Shown in pieces: positions 8,453 through 16,935 of a stretch of 64,000 nt of DNA. The position numbers were made by a program, and so were the translations under genes. Within the stretch, counting starts at the first letter, position 1, and every line of letters starts with the position of its first letter. Below the pieces are notes generated by a model. That model had not been told where the DNA came from. It ran no database searches and saw nothing but the letters and a program-made list of their open reading frames with translations. Source of the DNA: Spirosoma radiotolerans. GTDB lineage: Bacteria > Bacteroidota > Bacteroidia > Cytophagales > Spirosomataceae. The DNA lies in NCBI RefSeq assembly GCF_000974425.1, contig NZ_CP010429.1:4216001-4280000 (forward strand), written 5' to 3'.

Positions 8453-8713
8453 ATGCAAACTAAAGACGAACTAATCGATACGCTGAAGAGAATTGTTAAA
8501 CCTTACGTTCAGGATGAACAGGCGTTTGCGCACGTCACCGAGAATACGGATTTTCTGAACGACTTGAAAATAAATTCGGCTAACCTGGTCGATATTGCCC
8601 TGGATGTTGAAGAAGAATTCGATATCGTGATTGATAATGAGGCCATGGAACGTATGCTTACGGTTGGTTCATCCATCGACATCATTACTCAGAAACTAGC
8701 CGAAAAATTATGA
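8453..8713 (+). CDS. acyl carrier protein of the polyketide cluster
   Basis: 86-aa four-helix carrier protein. The phosphopantetheine site is Ser42 in LKINSANLVDIAL; the usual Asp-Ser-Leu is replaced by Asn-Ser-Ala. Helix II and III residues VEEEFDIVIDNEAMERM are typical, with a strongly acidic surface. It follows the ketosynthase by 9 bp and its stop overlaps the start of the phosphopantetheinyl transferase (ATGA at 8710-8713). It should carry the chain built by the FabF-, FabZ- and FabL-like enzymes and hand it to the type III synthase. The odd DSL motif suggests that it is specialised and may explain why the cluster carries its own transferase. Confidence 0.85.
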   Translation: MQTKDELIDTLKRIVKPYVQDEQAFAHVTENTDFLNDLKINSANLVDIALDVEEEFDIVIDNEAMERMLTVGSSIDIITQKLAEKL

Positions 8714-9297
8714 TTGGCAATGATATTGTCGATCTGGAGCAGGCCAGCCGGGAAAGCAACTGGCGTCGGAAGGGATATATCGATAAACTGTTTACGCGTC
8801 ACGAACAACAACTCATCTTCGGCGCACCCGATCCTGATCGCATGGTCTGGCTGTTGTGGAGCATGAAGGAGAGTGCGTATAAACTGGCCGTTCGTCAGAC
8901 AAAAAATCGGGCTTTTGCGCCCGTAAAGCTTGAGTGTTCAGTTAACGTATCAGCGGAAGCAGCCGCCGAAGGGTACGTCCTGTATGGGGAAAGCTACCAA
9001 ACCAAGTCCCTTATCACATCTCGGTATATCGCCACAGTGGCCTTTGCCGCTAACACGACCCCTTCTTACAGCCAGGTAATTATTCCCTTTGACACGGCTG
9101 ATTATCAGCGCCATTCCGATCTTCTACGACAGAAGCTAAGGCAACATGGTTCAGCGTTGTTCCAGACGTCCCCACACAAGATTTGTATAGATAAAGACAG
9201 TCTGGGCATACCTGTTTTGGCCATTAATAATTCAGCAACCCTACCTGTCAGCATCAGCCACCACGGCTATTACGGCGCGTATGTCATTGGCTTATAG
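8710..9297 (+). CDS. 4'-phosphopantetheinyl transferase superfamily protein
   Basis: Converts apo-ACP to holo-ACP using CoA. 195 aa. The family's metal-binding motifs are visible: GNDIVDLE at residues 3-10 and WSMKESAYK at 50-58 (the W-x-x-K-E-x-x-x-K signature). The C-terminal VSISHHGYYGAYVI is also family-like. Last gene of the operon; its ATG overlaps the ACP stop, so the two are translationally coupled and the ACP is its evident substrate. Whether it also serves the primary fatty-acid ACP depends on another AcpS being present elsewhere in the genome. Confidence 0.85.
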   Translation: MIGNDIVDLEQASRESNWRRKGYIDKLFTRHEQQLIFGAPDPDRMVWLLWSMKESAYKLAVRQTKNRAFAPVKLECSVNVSAEAAAEGYVLYGESYQTKSLITSRYIATVAFAANTTPSYSQVIIPFDTADYQRHSDLLRQKLRQHGSALFQTSPHKICIDKDSLGIPVLAINNSATLPVSISHHGYYGAYVIGL

Positions 9298-9474
9298 CCA
9301 TTTGTCCTAACGGCCACGTTTGCGACCAGCCTTTACAGCAAAGAAATTATTAGGACGTTGTTTTAACTGATGCAATAGACAACTGGTATTAGTCTGGTCT
9401 GTGGCGGCTTGCTTTGGATTTATGATCACAAAGCCACGTTAATTATACAAATCTGAAATTACTAGCTTTGTTTA

Positions 9475-9831
9475 TTACCTGGAATCTTGCCAAATCAGTT
9501 TTTCTTCTCTTCGAGAAGCGAAAAAGTCTGTACACTTCCCATCTCCCCCACCACTAATGCCACCATCTGGCGAACAGACAATATGGCATTGCTCATCCAG
9601 TAGGATGCTCGGAATATCACAACAGCGTTGAGGGATAAAATAAACCAATTGCCCTTTATATGAGTAGCTAAAAACCTTAGCCGGAGGGCTCCATTTATCT
9701 TGACTCTTAATTTGGTTGATCATACTCACGATACATTCAGGTGTCCCCTTGGATATCGTATCACTTTTACAGCCTGGAGACGTTAGACCGATGAGGATAA
9801 TGAACGTAAGATAGGTTCTCATTTGAATCAT
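9475..9831 (-). CDS. small secreted lipoprotein of unknown function
   Basis: 118 aa (115 if the second Met is used). Signal peptide with a lipobox ending TSPGC near residue 21. The mature part is short and Cys-rich: PQRCCDIPSILLDEQCHIVC, then PDGGISGGGDGKCTDF. This arrangement resembles a family of small Bacteroidota lipoproteins (possibly DUF6970, from memory); no function is known to me. It stands alone between the end of the biosynthetic operon (convergent) and the hybrid sensor kinase, 95 bp downstream of the latter. The 177 bp between 9298 and 9474 show no gene or clear hairpin. Confidence 0.65.
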   Translation of the reverse strand: MIQMRTYLTFIILIGLTSPGCKSDTISKGTPECIVSMINQIKSQDKWSPPAKVFSYSYKGQLVYFIPQRCCDIPSILLDEQCHIVCSPDGGISGGGDGKCTDFFASRREEKLIWQDSR

Positions 9832-9926
9832 CGTTAAGGTGGCATAGTTACCAAATAACAGGACTCATTGAACTTACTGATCGTTGGAATGACCTTTCTT
9901 TCAGCCACTCGTAAACCAACCTCAAC

Positions 9927-12755
9927 CTACACACCCGTCGGTGATTTCCGGTATTCGGAAGGCGTTTTCTGCGTATGCTGCTTAAAAAACGTTGTGAAGT
10001 AAGCGGGTGAACTAAAGCCCGTTTCGTAGGCAATTTCGGCCATTGACTTTGTGCTCTCCGACAGCAACCGCCGGGCTTTTTTCAGGCGAATCTCGGCGAT
10101 ATAATCGATCACATTCATGTCGAGCAGTGCCTGTACTTTCCGGTAAAGCTGCACCCGCGAAAGCCCCATATCCCGACTAAGCCGTTCAACACCGAAAGTG
10201 GCATCAGTTAAGCCCTGTTCGATCAGGCCTGTCAGCTCATTCAGAAACTTCTTGTCCTGCCGGTTTCCTCCAGCCGACTGGGCCAGAAAATCCGATGCGT
10301 AACGCCGTTGCCACTTTTCGCGATTGGCTAAGGTTGTGCGGATAACTTCGAGCAGGTAAGCGGTATTAAACGGTTTGGTAATGTAGGCGTCGGCGCCGGC
10401 CCGAGTCCCCTCTATTCGCTGTTCGATCTGGCCTTGGGCAGTCAATAACAAAACCGGAATATGGGATGTACGCAGGTCGGCTTTAACCCGCTGCGTCAGT
10501 TGCAGCCCATCCATCCCCGGCAACATAATATCACTGATGATTAAGTCCGGAATGATTTCAAGGGCACGCTCCCAGCCACTTTCTCCTGTATTTTCCGACA
10601 CAATGTCGAACTCGTGGTCCAGACGGGCAGCGAGAAACGTTCGTAAGTCATCGTTATCTTCGACAACCAATAAGGTACCCGATTGCCCGGCCGATAAGTT
10701 ACCGGGAGCAATAGCCTCGTTCTCGTCCTCATCCAGATCAGCCAACAGCCGCTGTGAGACTGGACTGCTTGGATTAAGCGGGTTCCGGGCTACCGAACCA
10801 CTCATTTCTTCAGGGGATAAATGGGCGTTACCCAGCGGCAGCAGAATCGTGAATGTGGTTCCCTTATCTTTTTCAGAAAGTACATTGATTTCACCCTGGT
10901 GCAATTGAATAAACTCCATCGAGAGCGCGAGTCCCAGTCCCTTCGAGAGATTAAACGGCCTGGTTCCGCTGAAAAACAAGTCAAAGGCATGCGCCTGCTC
11001 ATCGGGTGTCATGCCTTCGCCATTGTCCTGCACCTGAATTCGAACCTGCTGGTTCACCACGTCCAGCCGAACATGGATAAGTCCCCCTTTGGGTGTGTAT
11101 TTAAATGCATTCGACAGCAGATTCACAATTACCTTATCTAACTTCTCGCTATCGAACCAAACGGGTAGTGTAGGCTTGGCCGGGATAAATTGAAGATCGA
11201 TGCGTTTTTTTTCGGCCTTCCGTTTGAAATCCTGAACGATGTCGTCAATAAAGGCAATCAGGTCCTGTTCAGCCGTATGCAGCTGTTGTTTCCCGGCATC
11301 CGTTTTTCGCAGATCCAGCATCTGATCGATGAGCCGCAACAGGCGGTACGCATTTTTCTGAATCAACGTCAAATTGCTTTTCAGTTCATGTGTGCTCACC
11401 GTCCTTTTGCTCAGCAAGTCTTCTGTCGGCGTCAGAATCAGGCTTAAGGGCGTGTTGAATTCGTGGGAGATGTAGGAGTAAAACCGAAGTTTTTCTTCCG
11501 TTGCCAGGCGCGCCTGCTGGGATACAGCTTCAATTTTGTCTTTCTGTTTCCGAATTTCTCCGTTCTGATTCTCGAGCGTTCGGTACGCTACTTGTTTTGA
11601 CCGGAACAGGTATAAAGCCCAGCCACCCAACAAGATTACGACAAGCAAACTGGCCAGGGTGAAATACAGCGTGTTTTTCTGGGATGTGTATGTCTCGGTG
11701 AGTTTATCAATGCGCTGACTTTGCCGCTCAATATCAACCTGTTGGGCCAATAACTTATCGCTTTGTGCTTTGAGCGCCCGTATGTTCGACGCATCCACCT
11801 GAATCGAATTCAGGATTTGCTCTCGCTTAACGGATTTTCCTTCAAGAACTCGGGTGGCCGTTTCAATGGCTTCCTCACCACCGGTCGGATATAAAAAACT
11901 GGCTCTTAATACACCATTCGTAATCGCCTGCATACCCGCATTTGGGCCAGGGAGGGCGTCGATACCCACAAAGTCCAGTTGATGCTGAAGGCCGTTTTGC
12001 TTCCAGACTTCGGAAGCGCCGAGCGCCATCACATCGTTGTGCGCAAACAAGACGTCCGCTTCCTTCAACGCCTTTAGCTCAGACGCAACAACGTGCCGGA
12101 CAGTATCCCGCTCCCACTGTCCATTCAATTCTTTAACGACCCGTATGTTCGGAAACTTCCGTAGCTCTTCCCGAAAGCCCCGATGCCGCTCCTGCGCAGG
12201 GGATGAACTGGGTAATCCCCATACTTCGACAACGCGCCCCCGCCCTTTCAGGTAATTGCCAATAAACGTACCGGCCAGTCGACCAATCTCGACATTGTCA
12301 CCGCCAATGTAGGCGTTATAGGACTCAGTCTTAATTTTTCGATCCAGCAAAATAACCGGTATTCCTTTTTTGAAAACGGCTTCGATAACCTTGGTAAATG
12401 GAGTCGTTTCGTTAGGGGAAATAATCAGCAAATCAATCCCCTGATCGACTAGCGATTGCACCTGACTTATTTGTCTGGCGGTACTATTACCAGCATCTTC
12501 GTAGAGGAGGGTGTAATTGGGGTGAAACGTCAATTCCCGTTTCATATCGTTGAGCATCGTTTTCCGCCACTCATCGCCCCCGGTGCACTGCGAAAATCCG
12601 ATTTTATAAATCTCGGGCTGCGTTCTTGATTGACAGTTTCCCAATAGCAGGCAGCTTGTCAATAGCACTAGTAAACGCTTACCCTGCTGTCTAAAAATGA
12701 GTTTTATCAGGAGGATTGCGTTACCTATTGCGAAACGACAGAGTGGACTACTCAT
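9927..12755 (-). CDS. hybrid two-component system with periplasmic sugar-binding domain and AraC output
   Basis: One-protein sensor-regulator, 942 aa from the chosen start. Order: lipoprotein-like signal (LLTSCLLLGNC); type I periplasmic binding fold about 50-330 (KIGFSQCTGGDEW, IISPNETTPF, VDQGIDLL); helix near 363-385; histidine kinase with His431 (SYISHEFNTPLSLI), N-box NLLSNAFKYTP and G-box DNGEGM; receiver with Asp742 (ISDIMLPGMDG); AraC HTH at the C-terminus. The frame is open to 12920, but a canonical promoter at 12784-12815 fits ATG 12755. The domain order matches B. thetaiotaomicron BT1754, a fructose sensor; with fructokinase and SusC at the window's left edge, a fructose or fructan signal is plausible. 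Confidence 0.9.
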   Translation of the reverse strand: MSSPLCRFAIGNAILLIKLIFRQQGKRLLVLLTSCLLLGNCQSRTQPEIYKIGFSQCTGGDEWRKTMLNDMKRELTFHPNYTLLYEDAGNSTARQISQVQSLVDQGIDLLIISPNETTPFTKVIEAVFKKGIPVILLDRKIKTESYNAYIGGDNVEIGRLAGTFIGNYLKGRGRVVEVWGLPSSSPAQERHRGFREELRKFPNIRVVKELNGQWERDTVRHVVASELKALKEADVLFAHNDVMALGASEVWKQNGLQHQLDFVGIDALPGPNAGMQAITNGVLRASFLYPTGGEEAIETATRVLEGKSVKREQILNSIQVDASNIRALKAQSDKLLAQQVDIERQSQRIDKLTETYTSQKNTLYFTLASLLVVILLGGWALYLFRSKQVAYRTLENQNGEIRKQKDKIEAVSQQARLATEEKLRFYSYISHEFNTPLSLILTPTEDLLSKRTVSTHELKSNLTLIQKNAYRLLRLIDQMLDLRKTDAGKQQLHTAEQDLIAFIDDIVQDFKRKAEKKRIDLQFIPAKPTLPVWFDSEKLDKVIVNLLSNAFKYTPKGGLIHVRLDVVNQQVRIQVQDNGEGMTPDEQAHAFDLFFSGTRPFNLSKGLGLALSMEFIQLHQGEINVLSEKDKGTTFTILLPLGNAHLSPEEMSGSVARNPLNPSSPVSQRLLADLDEDENEAIAPGNLSAGQSGTLLVVEDNDDLRTFLAARLDHEFDIVSENTGESGWERALEIIPDLIISDIMLPGMDGLQLTQRVKADLRTSHIPVLLLTAQGQIEQRIEGTRAGADAYITKPFNTAYLLEVIRTTLANREKWQRRYASDFLAQSAGGNRQDKKFLNELTGLIEQGLTDATFGVERLSRDMGLSRVQLYRKVQALLDMNVIDYIAEIRLKKARRLLSESTKSMAEIAYETGFSSPAYFTTFFKQHTQKTPSEYRKSPTGV

Positions 12756-12783
12756 AAAAGAAAAGCCAAATTTCGGCACTGTC

Positions 12784-12815
12784 CAAAGATAATGTATAAT
12801 GAATTGAATGCCAAA
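12784..12815 (-). promoter_or_regulatory. Bacteroidota-type promoter of the hybrid sensor gene
   Basis: On the minus strand TTTG (12815-12812), 20 bp, then TATCTTTG (12791-12784): an exact -33/-7 pair. The start codon at 12755 lies about 28 bp beyond the -7 box, which argues against the longer frame beginning at 12920. Confidence 0.65.
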
Positions 12816-13004
12816 GCGGTATTCCCGTACGCTTTGAGCCAACCTGGTCATAACCAAAAGGCTTGAATTCAGACGAGGCTGCACTTGGCCAAACAAATTT
12901 TCATACTCCTGAACAGACACTCGTTCAACGAATTATTCTTACCGATATTTCAGAACTCTCCCTTATCTTGCAAGCCCCAAAAAAGATAACTAAAACACGA
13001 ATTT

Positions 13005-15290
13005 ATGCAACAAAAAATACGTCGTGAAGATGCGCTTGCGTATCATGCTAAGGGCCGCCCTGGAAAGCTCGAAGTTATTCCAACTAAAGATTATAGCACG
13101 CAGGCTGACTTATCCCTGGCCTATTCCCCCGGCGTAGCAGAGCCCTGTCTGGCCATCGCTGAGAATCGCGAAGACGTCTATAAATACACGGCCAAAGGTA
13201 ACCTTGTCGCCGTAATCAGCAATGGAACGGCCGTCCTTGGCCTGGGTGATATTGGGCCGGAAGCCAGTAAGCCCGTGATGGAAGGCAAAGGGCTTCTGTT
13301 TAAAATTTACGCCGACATCGATGTATTTGATATTGAACTGGATACAAAAAACGTCGATGAGTTTGTCCGGATGGTCAAGATTCTGGAACCTACGTTTGGC
13401 GGGGTCAATCTGGAAGATATTAAAGCCCCGGAGTGCTTCGAAATCGAAGAACGACTCAAAGCCGATCTAAACATTCCGATCATGCACGACGATCAGCATG
13501 GCACGGCCATTATCTCGGCGGCTGCTCTGCTAAATGCGCTTGACATCGTCGGTAAAAACATTCAGGAGGTCCGAATTCTGATCAATGGTGCCGGTGCATC
13601 GGCGATCTCCTGTACCAAACTCTATGTATCATTGGGTGCCAAGGTCGAAAATGTGGTCATGTGCGACAGTAAGGGCGTTATCCGGGCTGATCGCACCGAT
13701 CTGGATGAGCGAAAGTGCTTATTCGCGACTTCCCGCAATCTGCATACCCTCGAAGAGGCTTTTGTGGGTGCCGATGTATTTGTCGGACTCTCTAAGGGGA
13801 ACACCGTCAATCAGGACATGGTGCGCTCGATGGCCAATGACCCGATTGTGTTTGCGATGGCCAACCCCACACCCGAAATAAGTTATGAAGAAGCCATTGC
13901 TGCCCGCCCCGATATTATCATGGCGACCGGTCGGTCTGACTACCCCAATCAGGTCAATAATGTACTGGGGTTCCCGTACATCTTCCGCGGAGCCCTCGAT
14001 GTACGCGCCACGGAAATCAATGAAGCTATGAAGCTGGCGGCCGTTCATTCGCTGGCGGATATGGCGAAGAAACCAGTTCCCGACCTCGTTAACATGGCTT
14101 ATGGCACAGACAATCTGATGTTTGGCCGACATTACATCATTCCTAAACCCGTTGATCCCCGCTTGCTGGAAACCGTTGCCCCGGCTGTGGCCAAAGCAGC
14201 GATGGAGTCGGGTGTGGCCAGGCAACCCATTACAGACTGGGAAGCTTACGAAAGTCAACTGGCCCGCCGATTGGGTCAGGATACGCGCATTTCACGGGTT
14301 ATCAACAACAAAGCGCGGACCAATCCGAAACGGGTCGTTTTTGCCGATGCCGAGAACCTGAAGGTGCTGAAAGCCGCTCAGCAGGTGAAAGATGAAGGCA
14401 TTGCCCAACCCATTTTACTGGGAGAAACGGCTATGATTCAGGATATGATTACACAAAATAACCTGGACCTGGCCGATGCGACAATCATCGATCCGCGCGC
14501 TCCTGAACAACATGAGTTGATCGAGCAGTTTGGCGAATTGTTTTACCGGAAGCGTTACCGCAAAGGGGTGAGTGCAGCCGAAGCACGGAAACGGATGCTG
14601 TCGAGGAATTATTTTGGTGCCATGATGGTCGAAACAGGTCAGGCCGACGCGCTCATTTCAGGCCTGACGCAGAGCTACCCCGATACCATACGGCCCGCCC
14701 TGCAAGTGATTGGCAAAGAACCGGGCGTTCAGAAAGTGGCGGGTATGTATATCCTGCTTACGAATCGGGGGCCGCTGTTTTTCTCTGACACCACCGTCAA
14801 CGTAAACCCGTCTGCGGAAGACATTGTCGAAATTACGGAACTGACGGCCCGCGCCGTCGAACGGTTCAATATCAAGCCGCGTATTGCACTGGTTACGTAT
14901 TCAAACTTTGGCAGTGCCAAAGGCGAAGACGCTGACAAAATGCAACTGGCCGCTGAGATTCTCCAGGCCAAACACCCCGACATGGTTGTAGATGGTTCCA
15001 TGCAGGCGCATCTGGCCTTCAATGTAGACTTATTGCGGCAAAATTACCCACTCAGTAAACTGGTAGACGAAGGGGCGAACACGCTGATATTTCCTAACCT
15101 GTCAGCGGCTAACATCGCTTATAACCTCATGCGGGAAGCCGCTGGCCCTCGCTCGGTTGGCTTCGATGCCATTGGCCCCATTCTGCTGGGCATGCGGAAA
15201 CCGGTCTATGTGCTTCAGCTTGGTTCGTCGGAGCGTGAGATCGTCAACATGGTTGCCATTGCCGTTGTTGAAGCGCAGGGCGTCAGTTAG
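13005..15290 (+). CDS. maeB: NADP-dependent malic enzyme with phosphotransacetylase-like C-terminal domain
   Basis: Decarboxylates malate to pyruvate with NADPH formation; cytoplasmic. 761 aa, the usual length of the large MaeB type. The N-terminal malic domain (1-160) includes YSPGVAEPC and MHDDQHGTA, with the metal and substrate residues; the NAD(P)-binding domain (about 165-390) includes [10 protein letters not shown]. After residue 430 a phosphate acetyltransferase-like domain follows ([28 protein letters not shown]), regulatory in known MaeB proteins and not catalytic. Monocistronic; ends before a 25-bp perfect hairpin and faces rodA tail to tail. Confidence 0.95.
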   Translation: MQQKIRREDALAYHAKGRPGKLEVIPTKDYSTQADLSLAYSPGVAEPCLAIAENREDVYKYTAKGNLVAVISNGTAVLGLGDIGPEASKPVMEGKGLLFKIYADIDVFDIELDTKNVDEFVRMVKILEPTFGGVNLEDIKAPECFEIEERLKADLNIPIMHDDQHGTAIISAAALLNALDIVGKNIQEVRILINGAGASAISCTKLYVSLGAKVENVVMCDSKGVIRADRTDLDERKCLFATSRNLHTLEEAFVGADVFVGLSKGNTVNQDMVRSMANDPIVFAMANPTPEISYEEAIAARPDIIMATGRSDYPNQVNNVLGFPYIFRGALDVRATEINEAMKLAAVHSLADMAKKPVPDLVNMAYGTDNLMFGRHYIIPKPVDPRLLETVAPAVAKAAMESGVARQPITDWEAYESQLARRLGQDTRISRVINNKARTNPKRVVFADAENLKVLKAAQQVKDEGIAQPILLGETAMIQDMITQNNLDLADATIIDPRAPEQHELIEQFGELFYRKRYRKGVSAAEARKRMLSRNYFGAMMVETGQADALISGLTQSYPDTIRPALQVIGKEPGVQKVAGMYILLTNRGPLFFSDTTVNVNPSAEDIVEITELTARAVERFNIKPRIALVTYSNFGSAKGEDADKMQLAAEILQAKHPDMVVDGSMQAHLAFNVDLLRQNYPLSKLVDEGANTLIFPNLSAANIAYNLMREAAGPRSVGFDAIGPILLGMRKPVYVLQLGSSEREIVNMVAIAVVEAQGVS

Positions 15291-15300
15291 GTCGGTGTGA

Positions 15301-15356
15301 TCCCTACATCGTATCCGCCGTTTCTCAGGTAAGAAACGGCGGATACGATGTAGGGA
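15301..15356. terminator. 25-bp perfect hairpin after maeB
   Basis: Arms 15301-15325 and 15332-15356 are perfectly complementary with a 6-nt loop. It lies 10 bp beyond the maeB stop, between convergent maeB and rodA. No T-run follows on the plus strand, so it may act through stability or RNA protection, or be a repeat element, not a textbook terminator. Confidence 0.65.
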
Positions 15357-15365
15357 ATGGTCAAC

Positions 15366-15435
15366 TAATGACTTAAGGACCTTATCAACAGTCCATTATG
15401 AGAAAGTTTTGTCATCCCGACGCAGGAGGGATGAC
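15366..15435. repeat. dispersed intergenic repeat with short palindrome (copy A)
   Basis: 15366-15417 resembles 53248-53300 after amidohydrolase (shared blocks ATGACTTA, CTTATCAACA, TTTTGTCATCC at matching spacing). It runs into a hairpin GTCATCCC(15411-15418)-9 nt-GGGATGAC(15428-15435) whose loop contains GACGCAGGA. The same core is found in the element at 59608-59694. Not coding. Confidence 0.65.
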
Positions 15436-15540
15436 AATAACTGCTATCTACTATTCACGTAAATAATGTAGAATTAAATTGAAGGTTCACAAAGCTGATC
15501 GCTCTAACAATCAAGCGTCACAGTTCTCAACGGCAGCAAG

Positions 15541-16821
15541 TTACCTCCTCGTCAGGGCCGTCCGGCGGGAGTCGAGTTTAAGAAAAATGAACAGCAAAAT
15601 GGAAAATGACCAGAGCGACGAGCCTCCATAGCTGAAAAATGGCAAGGGAATCCCGATAACGGGCATAAGGCCGATGGTCATGCCGATATTGACCATGACG
15701 TGGAAAAAGATAATTCCCGCCACACAATAGCCATAGACGCGGGCAAACTTCGTCCGTTGTTTTTCAGCCAGCACAACAATGCGGGAAACCAGCCCGATAA
15801 ACAGGGCAATTACAACAAACGCACCCACGAAGCCATGCTCTTCACCGATGGTGCAAAAAATAAAATCAGTGCTCTGCTCGGGTACAAAGTCAAACTTCGT
15901 TTGCGTTCCTTCCAGAAACCCCTTTCCCTGAAGCCGCCCGGAACCAATGGCGATCTTTGCCTGGGTTACATTCCAGCCCACGCCAAGTGGATCAATTTTT
16001 GGGTCAACCAGCACTTTGATCCGGTTGCGCTGGTGCTTTTGCAGGACATTGTTCACGAAGAAATCAACGCCTGTGACGTACCCGATCATAACAATACCGA
16101 CCAGCCCCATCGCCAGTAAATTGGTCAGGGTGCGGTTGTAGCGGGGCATAAGCAAAATAACCAGCGCGAGCAACACGCCGATGCCAATAAAAATGTACAG
16201 CTTTGGGAAGACCAGCGCCAGCACAAACAAAGCAGCTGCCGTAATACCAACGGCGGGAATCCAACTGGGTAGGCCCTCCCGATACAGCATGATCACAAAT
16301 GAAGCAAATACCAGCGTTGAGCCCGTTTCGTTCGATGCCAGAATAAGAATACAGGGCAGGACAATAATCCCTCCGATAAACATCAAATCCTTTCGCTTGG
16401 CCAGGTTGATACCCGGCACATCCAGGTATTTGGCCAACGCAAGGGATGTGGCAACCTTAGTAAATTCAGCGGGTTGAATGGTAAACGATCCAAACTTAAA
16501 CCATGACCTCGACCCATTGATGTTGGTTCCGGCAAAAAGAACCAGAATCAACATCAGGATCATAAAGCCATAAAAAACAAAGGCAAATGTGTCGAAAAAG
16601 GTATGGTTGACGACCAGAATACAAATAATCAGGATTACAGTTGTACCGATCCACATCATCTGTTTACCGGCATTGGTGGTCATATCGAACAGGCTGGTAT
16701 GGTCTTCGGGACTATAGACAGCGGCATAGACATTCAGCCAGCCCATCGTTACACAGCCGAAATAGAGCAGCAACGTGAGCCAGTCAATATTTTGTGAAAA
16801 AGGGTCGTTATTACGGGCCAA
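15541..16821 (-). CDS. rodA: rod shape-determining protein RodA (SEDS glycosyltransferase)
   Basis: Membrane peptidoglycan polymerase of the elongation machinery. 426 aa with about ten helices. SEDS signatures are clear: PAEFTKVATSLALAKYL, FVPEQSTDFIF followed by GEEHGFVG, and GLMPVIGIPLPFFSYGGSS near the C-terminus. Downstream of mrdA on the same strand with a 114-bp spacer that holds a long hairpin; the pair is the standard RodA-PBP2 unit. mreBCD, which often precede it, are not in the window. Confidence 0.95.
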   Translation of the reverse strand: MARNNDPFSQNIDWLTLLLYFGCVTMGWLNVYAAVYSPEDHTSLFDMTTNAGKQMMWIGTTVILIICILVVNHTFFDTFAFVFYGFMILMLILVLFAGTNINGSRSWFKFGSFTIQPAEFTKVATSLALAKYLDVPGINLAKRKDLMFIGGIIVLPCILILASNETGSTLVFASFVIMLYREGLPSWIPAVGITAAALFVLALVFPKLYIFIGIGVLLALVILLMPRYNRTLTNLLAMGLVGIVMIGYVTGVDFFVNNVLQKHQRNRIKVLVDPKIDPLGVGWNVTQAKIAIGSGRLQGKGFLEGTQTKFDFVPEQSTDFIFCTIGEEHGFVGAFVVIALFIGLVSRIVVLAEKQRTKFARVYGYCVAGIIFFHVMVNIGMTIGLMPVIGIPLPFFSYGGSSLWSFSILLFIFLKLDSRRTALTRR

Positions 16822-16843
16822 TTTGGTTTACGGTTTTTGAATG

Positions 16844-16926
16844 AGGTTTGAGGTTTGTGGCGGTCCGGCGACAGCCATTCATGCGTCAGCCAACTATAGC
16901 GACGGACCGCCACAAACCTCAAACCT
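16844..16926. repeat. 24-bp perfect inverted repeat between mrdA and rodA
   Basis: Arms 16844-16867 and 16903-16926 match perfectly around a 35-nt loop. The arms contain the partial direct repeat AGGTTTG AGGTTTG. Because it lies between two genes of one operon it could attenuate rodA or stabilise the mrdA transcript; alternatively it is an inserted repeat. Confidence 0.7.
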
Positions 16927-16935
16927 ATTCCTCTT

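Noticed and set aside
9298..9474. Gap after the phosphopantetheinyl transferase checked for a terminator or small gene.
   Set aside because: No stable stem with T-run, no credible frame and no recognisable RNA was seen.
13719..14258. 179-codon open frame antisense to maeB.
   Set aside because: Shadow of a conserved coding region; His/Arg-rich translation without any family motif.
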